Source of the DNA: Nitrospinaceae bacterium
GTDB lineage: Bacteria; Nitrospinota; Nitrospinia; Nitrospinales; VA-1
Direction of reading: 5' to 3'
Length of the DNA stretch: 64,000 nucleotides
Assembly: GCA_021604505.1 (NCBI GenBank)
Contig: BQJC01000003.1
Span: 124,001 to 188,000, forward strand
How positions within the stretch are numbered: position 1 is the stretch's first letter; each line of letters starts with the position of its first letter. This document shows, piece by piece, positions 27,287 to 38,965 of this stretch. Under the pieces are notes generated by a model. The model did not search any database. It saw only the letters and a list, made by a program, of their open reading frames with translations, and was not told the DNA's origin. Made by a program: the position numbers and the translations under genes.

Positions 27287-29175
27287 TGGATGAAAACAAA
27301 TTTTCTCACAACCGAAACCAATACGACAGACCGGATTTCCCCTATCGGTGTGGACGCGGGGTCCTTTGGCTCAAACAATGCCATCAGGGCCCGACGGTCA
27401 AAGGTTTGTGCGGCGGCAAAACGGAATGCTCGCCTTATTTAGATGGAGACCGCTGGACCTGCAACCGCCCTCTATTCGCAGGCGGTCCTTGTGAAGACGG
27501 TCCGACATTGGATGGCAAATGCTGCAATACGCATCCCCCTTGTGTTCCCAGGCAAAGTCTAAAAACCTACCGCCGGCGGCTGGTGATTCTCGTCGTGAGT
27601 TCGCTTTTTGCGTTGATCTGCGTTTCATGGATGACGGATCAACTGCAGGAAAATTATTTTGGACTCAGTGCCGGCCCTCTTTCCAGCTCCCATATTAAAT
27701 TCGCTGAAAAGGACGGATGTCAGGTTTGTCATGAGCCGCATCGGAAAAGCGCCTTCAACTGGCTGAAGGCTTCGGTGACCCCGGTGAACCTCTCCGCAAA
27801 ATGCGAAGAGTGTCATGTTTTCGGCGGTCCGGCACTCAAGGCCCATAATGGCAATATAGAAGAAACCCCGCAATTGCAAGACACCCACTGTCTGATGTGT
27901 CATCGCGAACATAAAGGAGAAGCGTTCGGCACCCGAACCTTCACCAGCCGCAAATGCAACTTTTGCCACAAAACACAATTCAAAAGTTTTTCAAGCGGAC
28001 ACCCGGAATTTTCAACCGATTATCCGCATTCAAAAACGGACAGCATTAAATTCAATCATAGCACCCACCTTAAAAAGCATTTTTTGGAACCCAAACATTC
28101 CGATAAAGCCCCTGAAAACTGCATGGGGTGCCACAAACTAATGAACCAAGGGTCCTTCCAGTCCGGAAAATTCGAAGTGGTCTGCGCAGATTGTCATAAA
28201 TCTCAAATTCTCACCAAAGATCTGGTTCTCATCCGTCTGCCGGAACTGGACAAAAACCGTATCGATAAAGAAGCGATTATGAAGGCATGCGGAATCATGA
28301 GAGGAAGCAGTGCACCGCAAAAGGGAGACGAAGATTTTTTAAGCATTTCAACAGACACTCCCACTTTAACCACTTCCTACCTCTTAAACACGCCGGAAGA
28401 TGACCCTGAAGGTTATAGCGAAAAGCTGCAGGATCTTATTCTGGCCATGGCTCAGGAAAGCACTTCACCCATTGCAAATTTAATTGACCGGCACTCGCCT
28501 AGACCCATCGCAAAACAAATGTTGGCCGGGTTGAACCCGGAAGTCGTCAAACGGGCCGCCTGTGCCTGGGGACTGAATGCCGAATACGACCCACCAGCAA
28601 AAGCCAGTTTTGGCGGATGGCATGCGGACCTTTTGGAAATGCGCTACACTCCGGTCGATCATAAAGACCCGGTTGCTTTGAGCTGGATCGAGTTCGCGCT
28701 TGCTGTCCCTCTGGGTAAAATGGATGACATGAAACGGGAACGCGCCCTCGCCATGCGTGACCAGATGCTGTCTTCGAAGGAGGGCGTCGGAGGGTGCTTT
28801 AAGTGTCATGCCGCCAATGCCGCGCCATCTCTGGATGGAGAAAACAGGCTCTCAATTCACTGGGGATACAAAGACTTAAAAAATCTACCCTATTTGAAGT
28901 TCTCTCATAAAAGCCATTTAGACGTATTGGGAAAGGGAAAGGCGTGTAAAACATGCCATGTATTAAATGAAAGTACCCCCTTGGAATTGTCCGCAAACGA
29001 GCTCGATTCGATGCTCATCACCAGCAATTTCAATCCAATGAACAAAAACACGTGCATGAAATGCCATACCAAAGGAAAAGTCAGGCAAGAGTGCCAATTA
29101 TGTCATTCATACCACTTGGAGCCTGGCTTCAAAGAAAAAGTAACCCTCGCTAATAATCCATCGACAGGATTTTAA
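27286..29175 (+). CDS. Membrane-anchored decahaem cytochrome c with cysteine-rich cytoplasmic head
   Basis: ATG 27286 overlaps the preceding stop (TGATG), giving 629 residues. Residues 1-100 contain about eleven cysteines in CxxGP-like and CSP/CNRP contexts but no CxxCH. A basic stretch (YRRR) and one membrane helix (about 105-125) follow, so the head is predicted cytoplasmic. The periplasmic part has ten CxxCH haem sites: CQVCH, CEECH, CLMCH, CNFCH, CMGCH, CADCH, then after a haem-free stretch of about 200 residues CFKCH, CKTCH, CMKCH and CQLCH. It should carry electrons to or from the periplasm. The haem-free middle could be an interaction domain. Confidence 0.88.
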   Translation: MDENKFSHNRNQYDRPDFPYRCGRGVLWLKQCHQGPTVKGLCGGKTECSPYLDGDRWTCNRPLFAGGPCEDGPTLDGKCCNTHPPCVPRQSLKTYRRRLVILVVSSLFALICVSWMTDQLQENYFGLSAGPLSSSHIKFAEKDGCQVCHEPHRKSAFNWLKASVTPVNLSAKCEECHVFGGPALKAHNGNIEETPQLQDTHCLMCHREHKGEAFGTRTFTSRKCNFCHKTQFKSFSSGHPEFSTDYPHSKTDSIKFNHSTHLKKHFLEPKHSDKAPENCMGCHKLMNQGSFQSGKFEVVCADCHKSQILTKDLVLIRLPELDKNRIDKEAIMKACGIMRGSSAPQKGDEDFLSISTDTPTLTTSYLLNTPEDDPEGYSEKLQDLILAMAQESTSPIANLIDRHSPRPIAKQMLAGLNPEVVKRAACAWGLNAEYDPPAKASFGGWHADLLEMRYTPVDHKDPVALSWIEFALAVPLGKMDDMKRERALAMRDQMLSSKEGVGGCFKCHAANAAPSLDGENRLSIHWGYKDLKNLPYLKFSHKSHLDVLGKGKACKTCHVLNESTPLELSANELDSMLITSNFNPMNKNTCMKCHTKGKVRQECQLCHSYHLEPGFKEKVTLANNPSTGF

Positions 29176-29206
29176 GGCCGTCGCCACACAAAGGCCGCCA
29201 GGGATT

Positions 29207-30514
29207 TTGAACCCGGTCTGGAGAAAAATAATTTTGTTAGATATCGTCATTGGGCTTGCAGCCTTGACATTTCTCGCAGTACTCATCCGCTATGTGATCC
29301 AATTGATCGACAACAATGCCCGTCTGTTTGCCATCACCAAGAGGGGTTACGAGTTGGAATTGGAGTTGACGCGCGCCCGCCTGGAGCAGGTCAAACATCG
29401 AACCCAACAGGACGCCCAAATCGGCCCTGCATTATGGAAAGGGTTTCGCCGCTTCCAGATAATTTTTAAAACGATGGAAGCCAGACACGTTATTTCTTTT
29501 TATCTCGCCCCGGTGGATGGAAAACCTCTACCGTCATTTCTACCCGGTCAATACCTGACCTTCAAACTAAACATTCCCGGCCAACCCAAACCCGTCATAC
29601 GGTGCTATTCATTATCCGACAGCCCCAATCATCCCGATTATTACCGCGTCACCATCAAAAAACAATTTCCTCCCGACGACACGCCAGACGCACCGCCAGG
29701 CCTCAGTTCCAGTTTTTTTCATGACTCTCTGAACGAACGCGATGTGGTTGACGTGAAAGCACCCAGTGGCCATTACTATCTCGACCTGTCTAAAAATTCT
29801 CCCGTCGTTCTTATCGGAGGAGGTGTGGGCATCACTCCACTGGTGAGCATGTTGAACACGGTCAACGAAAAAGGCTGCAACGGGAAACTTTCGAACCGCG
29901 AAGTCTGGTTGTTTTTAGGCTTCAAAACCGGGTTGGACCACGTGATGAAAGGACATCTCGAGAGAATAGCCAAGATGCATAAAAATGTTTCCCTGCACAT
30001 TTGTTACAGCAGCCCAAAGGAAAGCGACATCATGGGCCGCGATTATCATCACAAAGGGCGAGTCACGGTGGAACTCATAAAACAAATCCTGCCTTCCATG
30101 GATTATGAATTTTACTTTTGCGGCCCGCCCAAAATGATGGAAGATCTTCACAAAGGGCTGGGCCAACTGGGAGTTGCAGAAGACAGTATCCATTTTGAAG
30201 CGTTCAATTCAGCCGCCATACAAAAAATATCAGGTTCCGAAACGACAGAAACAGAATCTCCTCTTAAGGTCACATTCTCCAAATCCCAACAGACTTTGCA
30301 ATGGAACCCGTCTGCGGGAACTCTACTTGCGTTTGCGGAGGAGAATGGAATCGTACTGGATTCCGGCTGCCGGGCAGGAAACTGCGGGAACTGTCTCACA
30401 ACCATTGAGCGAGGATTGGTGGACTACCTAGTGGAGCCGGGAAGAACGCCGGATGCCAGATCGTGTCTGGCTTGTATTTCCGTCCCTAAAACGGATTTAA
30501 CGCTGGAGGCGTGA
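29207..30514 (+). CDS. Membrane-anchored FAD/NAD(P)H reductase with C-terminal 2Fe-2S ferredoxin domain
   Basis: The 435-residue protein starts at TTG 29207; no ATG fits. An N-terminal membrane helix (about 8-30) and a coiled segment lead into an FNR-type module: RCYSLSDSPN binds FAD, GGGVGITPLVSML binds NAD(P)H, and YFCGPPKMMEDL follows. Residues about 345-435 form a plant-type 2Fe-2S domain, with CRAGNCGNC and a later C in CLAC. The layout resembles NqrF and oxygenase reductases with the ferredoxin placed last. It is 31 bp downstream of the decahaem gene and is the probable NAD(P)H entry or exit point of the cluster. It overlaps the convergent methyltransferase gene by 18 bp. Confidence 0.88.
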   Translation: MNPVWRKIILLDIVIGLAALTFLAVLIRYVIQLIDNNARLFAITKRGYELELELTRARLEQVKHRTQQDAQIGPALWKGFRRFQIIFKTMEARHVISFYLAPVDGKPLPSFLPGQYLTFKLNIPGQPKPVIRCYSLSDSPNHPDYYRVTIKKQFPPDDTPDAPPGLSSSFFHDSLNERDVVDVKAPSGHYYLDLSKNSPVVLIGGGVGITPLVSMLNTVNEKGCNGKLSNREVWLFLGFKTGLDHVMKGHLERIAKMHKNVSLHICYSSPKESDIMGRDYHHKGRVTVELIKQILPSMDYEFYFCGPPKMMEDLHKGLGQLGVAEDSIHFEAFNSAAIQKISGSETTETESPLKVTFSKSQQTLQWNPSAGTLLAFAEENGIVLDSGCRAGNCGNCLTTIERGLVDYLVEPGRTPDARSCLACISVPKTDLTLEA

Positions 30515-31441
30515 TTGTTCCCAGGATTTCAGTTTTATCCAGGTCAATTCATGCTTGTTGTAATGAAGGTGCAACACGGTGCTGTCGGGGATCTCATTAA
30601 ATTTTTGCGCCATAGGGTAGTCGCCTTCGCCTTGAAATTTTATAGTGCATATAAAATTATCACACGCACCGGATTCCACCCACATCATCACCCAATCAAA
30701 TAATTTTTCGGGATAGCACACCACATCGCTTAACAACCAGTCGGCTTTTTTTAGAGTCCTGGGCAAATCTCCCGGCTGCAATGAAAACGCATCCCGCTTT
30801 TCAAAATGAACCCCTGGCAGTTTCAATATGCCGGGTTCCAGGGAAGAACGGTCGATGCTCCACACTTTGGCTCCAAGTTGTTGCAGGACCCAGGTCCATC
30901 CTCCCGGACTGGCGCCCGCATCGATACAAAATTGCCCCGAACGGGGATATTCTTGAACATGGGTCAAAGCTTCCCAAAGCTTGAGATACGCCCGATTGGG
31001 CGGCTTCTTTTTATCCTCTTCAAAATTCATTTCCCCATTCGGGAATAAACTCGAGCATTCCGTCGCCGCAAGCAGGGTATTCCTATCCAAAAGAGTCCAC
31101 GAGCCAAGGGAAGATTTGGGTAACGGCGAAGGAAATTGAAGAGGCTTGGCGGAAACGTGCGGAAGTTCCTCTTGAATCAGTTGCGCACGGCGGTGCAAAT
31201 CAAACGAATACAGGCACCAGTTTCTCTGCAGGGCTTTGAGCTGGCCGGCGGCATCTTTGATCGACTGAATAGGAATCACGGTTGGGTTGAACCAGATATT
31301 CTGAGCCCAGAACGGATTTTTTTCCGGTCGATGGTTCGTTAAAATCAAGCGGTCGTGACGCGCCACGATTCCATCGAGTTCCTGAATCAACTGATCCTCA
31401 AACCCTTTTGCGGCCAAAAAACCGTTTTTAAATTCGGGCAT
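30497..31441 (-). CDS. FtsJ/RlmM-type SAM-dependent RNA methyltransferase
   Basis: The C-terminal half has the FtsJ/RlmM SAM-binding motif DAGASPGGWTWVLQQLGA, an LLSDVVCYPE acidic motif and the IKFQGEGDY catalytic lysine region, a layout of 2'-O-ribose methyltransferases. RlmM modifies 23S rRNA C2498; this protein (314 residues) is similar in size to RlmM but the target is inferred. The ATG at 31441 is my choice; a TTG at 31456 adds five residues. It lies downstream of two small-protein genes on the same strand. Confidence 0.8.
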   Translation of the reverse strand: MPEFKNGFLAAKGFEDQLIQELDGIVARHDRLILTNHRPEKNPFWAQNIWFNPTVIPIQSIKDAAGQLKALQRNWCLYSFDLHRRAQLIQEELPHVSAKPLQFPSPLPKSSLGSWTLLDRNTLLAATECSSLFPNGEMNFEEDKKKPPNRAYLKLWEALTHVQEYPRSGQFCIDAGASPGGWTWVLQQLGAKVWSIDRSSLEPGILKLPGVHFEKRDAFSLQPGDLPRTLKKADWLLSDVVCYPEKLFDWVMMWVESGACDNFICTIKFQGEGDYPMAQKFNEIPDSTVLHLHYNKHELTWIKLKSWEQSRLQR

Positions 31442-31499
31442 CACAGATTGGCTCAATTCCCGTTGAGCACGAAGAAGATTCCCCGTTCACTTGAAGCAT

Positions 31500-31658
31500 T
31501 CACGTCGGGGGTTTTCTTTTAAAGGGCAACGCCGGACGCTGGCCGGAGCGTTTGGCAAGAGACGATTCTTTTTCTTCTTTAGGGTCTTGAGAAGCTTTGC
31601 GTTTTTCTTTATCCGACAAAGGCGCGTCTTCCTTATTTTTTTCCTTGTCGTCACTCAT
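31500..31658 (-). CDS. 52-residue highly charged protein
   Basis: A short frame from ATG 31658 encodes a lysine- and glutamate-rich protein opening MSDDKEKNKEDAPLSDKEK and ending KRKPPT. Composition is uniform and coding-like, and it fits between the methyltransferase and YchJ-like genes on the same strand. AAGG lies about ten bases before the start. Possibly nucleic-acid or ribosome associated given its charge, but that is speculation. Confidence 0.5.
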   Translation of the reverse strand: MSDDKEKNKEDAPLSDKEKRKASQDPKEEKESSLAKRSGQRPALPFKRKPPT

Positions 31659-31696
31659 AGTTCAGGACCTTGGTTATGTTCGATTGCGGCAACGAA

Positions 31697-32209
31697 TCAT
31701 TTCCCACAACATTTTTTATATTTTTTCCCGCTTCCGCAAGTGCAGGGGTCGTTCCGCCCTACCTTTGCGGCGCTACGAACGAAAGGCTTAGACGGGCGAT
31801 TGGTTTGCGACATAGACGTTTTCGGTTTCGACCGCTTTCCGGAATAATACCATTTTCCTGCTTCCTTTAAAAAGATCGATGTTTCTTGAAGTATCTCCTC
31901 CCCGCCGTCTTTAGTGAAATAGGCCACATAGGATACCTCCCCTTCCTGATCCCCCGCCCCTCCACGTTTCGCACCCACGATCTCCAGTTTTTCCCACTGA
32001 ACCCCCTGGTTGACTTCAGTCAAGTCAGGCAAACTTTCTCTTTCGTCGGGAAGGGTTGTTTGCGTGATGTAATCCCAATCTTCCAGAGTATAGGCCGTAT
32101 AACGCGACCGCATCAGGTCCTCAGCCGTATCGGCAACCGTTGCACCCCGGATCAATGGGCCGCAACAATCGGTAAAGGGAAATACGGATCCACAAGGGCA
32201 TTCCTTCAT
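31697..32209 (-). CDS. YchJ-family protein with C-terminal SEC-C zinc motif
   Basis: ATG 32209 has GGAG before it and gives 170 residues. The N terminus has [15 protein letters not shown], the first zinc motif; the middle matches the YchJ NTF2-like region ([17 protein letters not shown]); the C terminus ends in a second SEC-C motif, [18 protein letters not shown] motifs bind zinc and, in SecA, the SecB chaperone. The role of YchJ proteins is unknown. Confidence 0.88.
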   Translation of the reverse strand: MKECPCGSVFPFTDCCGPLIRGATVADTAEDLMRSRYTAYTLEDWDYITQTTLPDERESLPDLTEVNQGVQWEKLEIVGAKRGGAGDQEGEVSYVAYFTKDGGEEILQETSIFLKEAGKWYYSGKRSKPKTSMSQTNRPSKPFVRSAAKVGRNDPCTCGSGKKYKKCCGK

Positions 32210-32499
32210 CCAAAACTCCATTTAAAATGAATTCTGTTTTAATATGGGGCGATTATTTTCCCAACCTCCCCCATCGACCGGTTTTTCAATTTTGAAGAAC
32301 AAATCCGCGCCAATGAACTTTTCTCAATAATTAGATGGATCCTCCCTGAATGAGTCTATACCATTTACAATGGCAAAGGCTTCCCGAAAGATCAGAGATC
32401 CCGGTCCATATCTTAAGATTTCCCAGAATCATGTATTATGGAAAACGACATGAAATAAGAAAACCCTGAAAAAACTGAAAAGCAAAAGGCTCGCAATTC

Positions 32500-35136
<2,637 letters not shown>

Positions 35137-35170
35137 GAAACCTTTGCTGGAAATAAAAAACAGGAAAAGA

Positions 35171-37669
35171 TCACTCAGCACGCTCGACCCGGTGCGGCTT
35201 GACGTTCCAGATATCCTTAGCATATTCGGAAATGGTCCGGTCGCTGGAAAACTTGCCCATACAGGCTGAGTTGACGATCGATTTTATTGTCCACAGATCG
35301 GTATTTCTAAACTCTTCTTCAATCTTTTTTTGAGCCCTGCAATAGTCTTCAAAATCGGCAAGCACCATAAAACGGTCGCCCTGATTGAGCAAGGAATCCA
35401 CGATGGGATGAAACACGCCGGGGTTTTCAGGGCAGAAAAATCCTTCCTGCACCATATCAATGGCCAGTTTCAACTCCTTGTTCGCCAGATAAATCTCTTT
35501 GGGGCGGTAGTTATTTTTCACCTTACTTTGGACTTCTTCCGCCGTCATCCCGAAAATATAAATGTTGTCCTTCCCCACTTCTTCCAGAATCTCGATATTC
35601 GCGCCATCCAGCGTCCCCAGAGTCAGCGCTCCGTTCAAAGCGAGTTTCATATTTCCGGTTCCCGACGCTTCCATTCCGGCGGTTGAGGTCTGCTGAGACA
35701 GATTGGCGGCAGGAATGATTTTCTCCGCCAGGGAAACGGAATAGTTGGGAAGAAAAACCACCCGCAGGCGGTCACCGATTTGCTCATCGGCGTTGATGGT
35801 TTTTGCAACACTGTTGATCAGTTTGATGATCAATTTGGCCATCGCATAACCGGGAGCGGACTTGCCGGAGAATATAACCGTGCGCGGCAAATGGTTTTCT
35901 TCCGGGTTTTTTATGATCCGCGAATAAAGAACGATGACGTGCAAAATATTCAGCAACTGTCTTTTATATTCATGGATGCGTTTGATTTGCACATCAAAGA
36001 GCGATTCGGGATCGACTTGAATATCCAACGTCTGTCGAATAAAATCCGCCAGCCGGGTTTTGTTAATCTGTTTGATTTCCCGCCATCGCCTGTGGAAATC
36101 GGAATCCCCGGACAAAGCGAGCAGTTGCTTCATCTGAGAAAGATCCTTAACCCAATTGGGGCCGATGCGTTCGGTGATCAGGTCCGACAATTCGGGATTG
36201 CACTCCTTCAACCAGATCCGCTGGGTGATGCCGTTGGTTTTGTTTTGAATCCGGTCCGGAAACATTTCATGAAAATCCTTGAAAAGACTTTTCTTCAATA
36301 TTTCCGTATGCAAGGCGGCCACGCCGTTCACTGCATGACTGCCGACCAGGGCCAGATTGTGCATCCTCACAAACTTGACCGGTCCTTCTTCGATGATGGA
36401 CATGCGGTTCAAGCGGTCGGGATCCTTCGGAAACTGTTTGGACACACGCTCAAGAAACCGGCGGTTGATTTCAAAAATAATTTGGAGATGCCGGGGCAAT
36501 ACATAGCCTAAAAGTTCCACCGACCATTTTTCCAAAGCTTCCGGCAAGACCGTATGGTTGGTGTATCCCATGGCCCGAACCGTGATGTCCCAGGCCTCCT
36601 CCCAGGCCATCCCCTCAACATCGACAAAAATCCTCATCAGTTCCGGAACCGCCAGCGAGGGGTGGGTATCATTCATTTGAATGGCGACTTTATCGGGAAA
36701 CTGATCGTAGTCGGAATGATTGGTTTTGTATCGTTTGATGATGTCCTGCAACGATGCCGAAACGAAAAAATATTCCTGTTTCAAACGCAGTTCCCTACCC
36801 TGAACCGATTTGTCGTTTGGATAAAGCACCTTCGAAATAGTTTCATTGATCTGCTTTTCACTGACCGCCTGAATATAATCCCCGTCATTGAAATGCTGAA
36901 AGTCAAACTCCTCGGTGGACCGCGCGCTCCAAAGCCTGAGACTGTTCACCGTTTGGCTTTGATAACCTGGAATGAGAATATCGTACGCCATAGCCATGAC
37001 GTTATCGTGCGTATCGACCCAGTCATAGGTCTCGGTGCCGTCGGGATGCGCCGTGTGCTTGACACTGCCGTAAAATTTGATGGGGTGAAGATGCTCCGGT
37101 CGGGGAATTTCCCAGGGGTTGCCCTGTCTCAGCCAGTTATCCGCCTCTTCGCACTGATAACCATCCCGAAAATGTTGATGAAAAATGCCGAACTCGTAGC
37201 GCATCCCGTAGCCGTTTGCAGGGAGATCCAGCGTCGCCATCGACTCGAGGAAACAGGACGCCAGCCGGCCCAACCCGCCATTACCCAGTCCGGCCTCAAT
37301 TTCCGTCTCCTCCAATTCCTCAAGGTCGTAACCCAGTTCGCGGACAGCGCATTCGATTTTGTCCTGCAAATCCAGATTGACCATATTCTGGGTCAGGACC
37401 CGGCCCACAAGATATTCCATGGAGAGGTAGTTCACCCGTTTAACGTCCGCATCATATTGCGATTTTTTCGTCTCAATCCATTTTTCCACCAGACGGTCGC
37501 GCACCACCAGAGCCAGACTTTTATAAAGATCCATCTGAGTAGCTCCCGAGCGGGTTTTGGCCAGGGTGTATTTCCTGTGGGCATTGAAAGAGTTTTTCAG
37601 AGCTTCGACACTTTTTCCGTTGCTCAGACTATCGATTGTAATCATTTCAGGTTTGTTCATGAGGTCCAT
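35171..37669 (-). CDS. glgP: Glycogen/starch phosphorylase
   Basis: This 832-residue protein has the GT35 phosphorylase length and sequence: LGNGGLGRLASCFLESMATL, KRIHEYKRQLLN and the pyridoxal-phosphate site ASGTGNMKLALNG. It releases glucose-1-phosphate from alpha-1,4-glucans using phosphate. ATG 37669 is reasonable, with the first conserved block (RDRLVEKW) about 50 residues in. It is convergent with the GH63-like glucosidase. The 330 bp upstream holds no supported gene. Confidence 0.95.
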   Translation of the reverse strand: MDLMNKPEMITIDSLSNGKSVEALKNSFNAHRKYTLAKTRSGATQMDLYKSLALVVRDRLVEKWIETKKSQYDADVKRVNYLSMEYLVGRVLTQNMVNLDLQDKIECAVRELGYDLEELEETEIEAGLGNGGLGRLASCFLESMATLDLPANGYGMRYEFGIFHQHFRDGYQCEEADNWLRQGNPWEIPRPEHLHPIKFYGSVKHTAHPDGTETYDWVDTHDNVMAMAYDILIPGYQSQTVNSLRLWSARSTEEFDFQHFNDGDYIQAVSEKQINETISKVLYPNDKSVQGRELRLKQEYFFVSASLQDIIKRYKTNHSDYDQFPDKVAIQMNDTHPSLAVPELMRIFVDVEGMAWEEAWDITVRAMGYTNHTVLPEALEKWSVELLGYVLPRHLQIIFEINRRFLERVSKQFPKDPDRLNRMSIIEEGPVKFVRMHNLALVGSHAVNGVAALHTEILKKSLFKDFHEMFPDRIQNKTNGITQRIWLKECNPELSDLITERIGPNWVKDLSQMKQLLALSGDSDFHRRWREIKQINKTRLADFIRQTLDIQVDPESLFDVQIKRIHEYKRQLLNILHVIVLYSRIIKNPEENHLPRTVIFSGKSAPGYAMAKLIIKLINSVAKTINADEQIGDRLRVVFLPNYSVSLAEKIIPAANLSQQTSTAGMEASGTGNMKLALNGALTLGTLDGANIEILEEVGKDNIYIFGMTAEEVQSKVKNNYRPKEIYLANKELKLAIDMVQEGFFCPENPGVFHPIVDSLLNQGDRFMVLADFEDYCRAQKKIEEEFRNTDLWTIKSIVNSACMGKFSSDRTISEYAKDIWNVKPHRVERAE

Positions 37670-37998
37670 AAAAGGGGGGGATGGGGGTTAAAGAAAAATC
37701 CCGGCTTTCACTGGCCGGCATTCAGGGAACTGCAACAAGGGTCCATTTTCTTGATCTTTCTACCACGACAGTGAGATCCGGAATCAAGAATGGGTCAAAT
37801 CCAGAAGTTTATAGAATGGATGTTAAAGTTTATTTGCACTTTCCTTCTTTACCTTAAGTTAATGTAAATTAGGAAAAAATTCAGTAAAAAATTCACTCTC
37901 TCGGAATAAATGCAAACGTTCAGCCAAAACCATTGAATTTTCAATCTATATTGGAGGGCCGAAAGAGTGTGAAGTAAAATTTAATGTGGACGAAAGAT
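37670..37998. other. Intergenic region upstream of glgP
   Basis: About 330 bp, very AT-rich around 37800-37960. It must carry the glgP promoter and the 3' end of the 37999 gene. No hairpin or gene is evident. Confidence 0.25.
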
Positions 37999-38955
37999 TT
38001 AATGGTCCAGAAGCTTGATATGGGCGCACCAGGCCAAATACAACGCCAGCGATACCGCGGGGAAGATAAAGAATAAATCGGCGCGCAGGGACAACTCCTG
38101 TTTGGCATAGGGCTCCCACAACGCCCAGCATAACAGCGTCAAAACCGGAAGGGGAATCCGCAAAAATTTTAATGCCTTTTTTCGCCCGCTTGCCAACAAA
38201 ATCATCCCCACCAGTGGAATCACCGCCACTCCAAACGCCGCAAGCTCAATGGGTTGTAGGTCTCTCAGCTCTCCCCGGCCCGCCGTCCTTTCCTGCCGGA
38301 TCAGCAAGTTCACCGCCTCTGCCTGATCACAACTGGGTTTGGCGGATAAAGGGTCGCGGTCGCAATCAAAACCAAAAATTTTCTCCGCGCGTTTGAGTTC
38401 ACCGATTTTTTTAAGGTTGGCTCCCAAATGAAAACATGGCCCGTAATCCAATTCATCCGGAGATTGGAAATTTTCCCGGCACAGTCTCTCCAAATGGACA
38501 AAACCTCGATGGTGCTCCGAAATTTTAAAATATTCCTTGGCCAGATAAAAGCAGATCACGTCATTGCCACCCCGGCATCTGGCTTCCAACCCCGCCGCGG
38601 CTCCGTCCAGACGCTTCATTTGACTGGCAAGCGAAAGATAAGGCGTGCAGGCGCGAAGATGCCCATGCGAAAAATGGTTTTCGCAAGCCGATCGATATAG
38701 CTTGAGAGCGTTTTCCAAGTTTCCGGCCTTTTGCTCCTCCATACCGGCTGAAATGCAATAAATCGTCATTCCCTGGGAGCATTCTTCGCGGTAAGTTTCA
38801 AGGTCTATCGGTTCCTGGGCAAAAACCGGCAAAGATATCAATAACATTGCAATACCAATCCCAACCTTGAAGTAAAACTTCAACAAAGGAAAATGTTGCC
38901 TATCCGGTTTCAATAAAGTCCACAGATTGAAATAATAATTATTTATAAATTTCAT
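37999..38955 (-). CDS. Exported membrane protein with Sel1/TPR-like cysteine repeats
   Basis: ATG 38955 gives 318 residues; the frame extends to 39096 but that part overlaps the divergent ankyrin gene. The export signal (VGIGIAMLLISLPVFA) lies about 30 residues inside, so a TTG start nearer it is possible. Between residues 50 and 200 there are repeated short helices with paired cysteines (CSQGMTIYCISAG, CRGGNDVICFYLA, CDRDPLSAKPSCDQA), like cysteine-rich Sel1-type repeats. The C terminus has three membrane segments. Function unknown. Confidence 0.65.
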   Translation of the reverse strand: MKFINNYYFNLWTLLKPDRQHFPLLKFYFKVGIGIAMLLISLPVFAQEPIDLETYREECSQGMTIYCISAGMEEQKAGNLENALKLYRSACENHFSHGHLRACTPYLSLASQMKRLDGAAAGLEARCRGGNDVICFYLAKEYFKISEHHRGFVHLERLCRENFQSPDELDYGPCFHLGANLKKIGELKRAEKIFGFDCDRDPLSAKPSCDQAEAVNLLIRQERTAGRGELRDLQPIELAAFGVAVIPLVGMILLASGRKKALKFLRIPLPVLTLLCWALWEPYAKQELSLRADLFFIFPAVSLALYLAWCAHIKLLDH

Positions 38956-38965
38956 TCGGGTTAAT

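Noticed and set aside
35330-37774. Long plus-strand frames (118, 243 and 406 residues) opposite glgP
   Set aside because: They are antisense shadows of an unambiguous phosphorylase gene.
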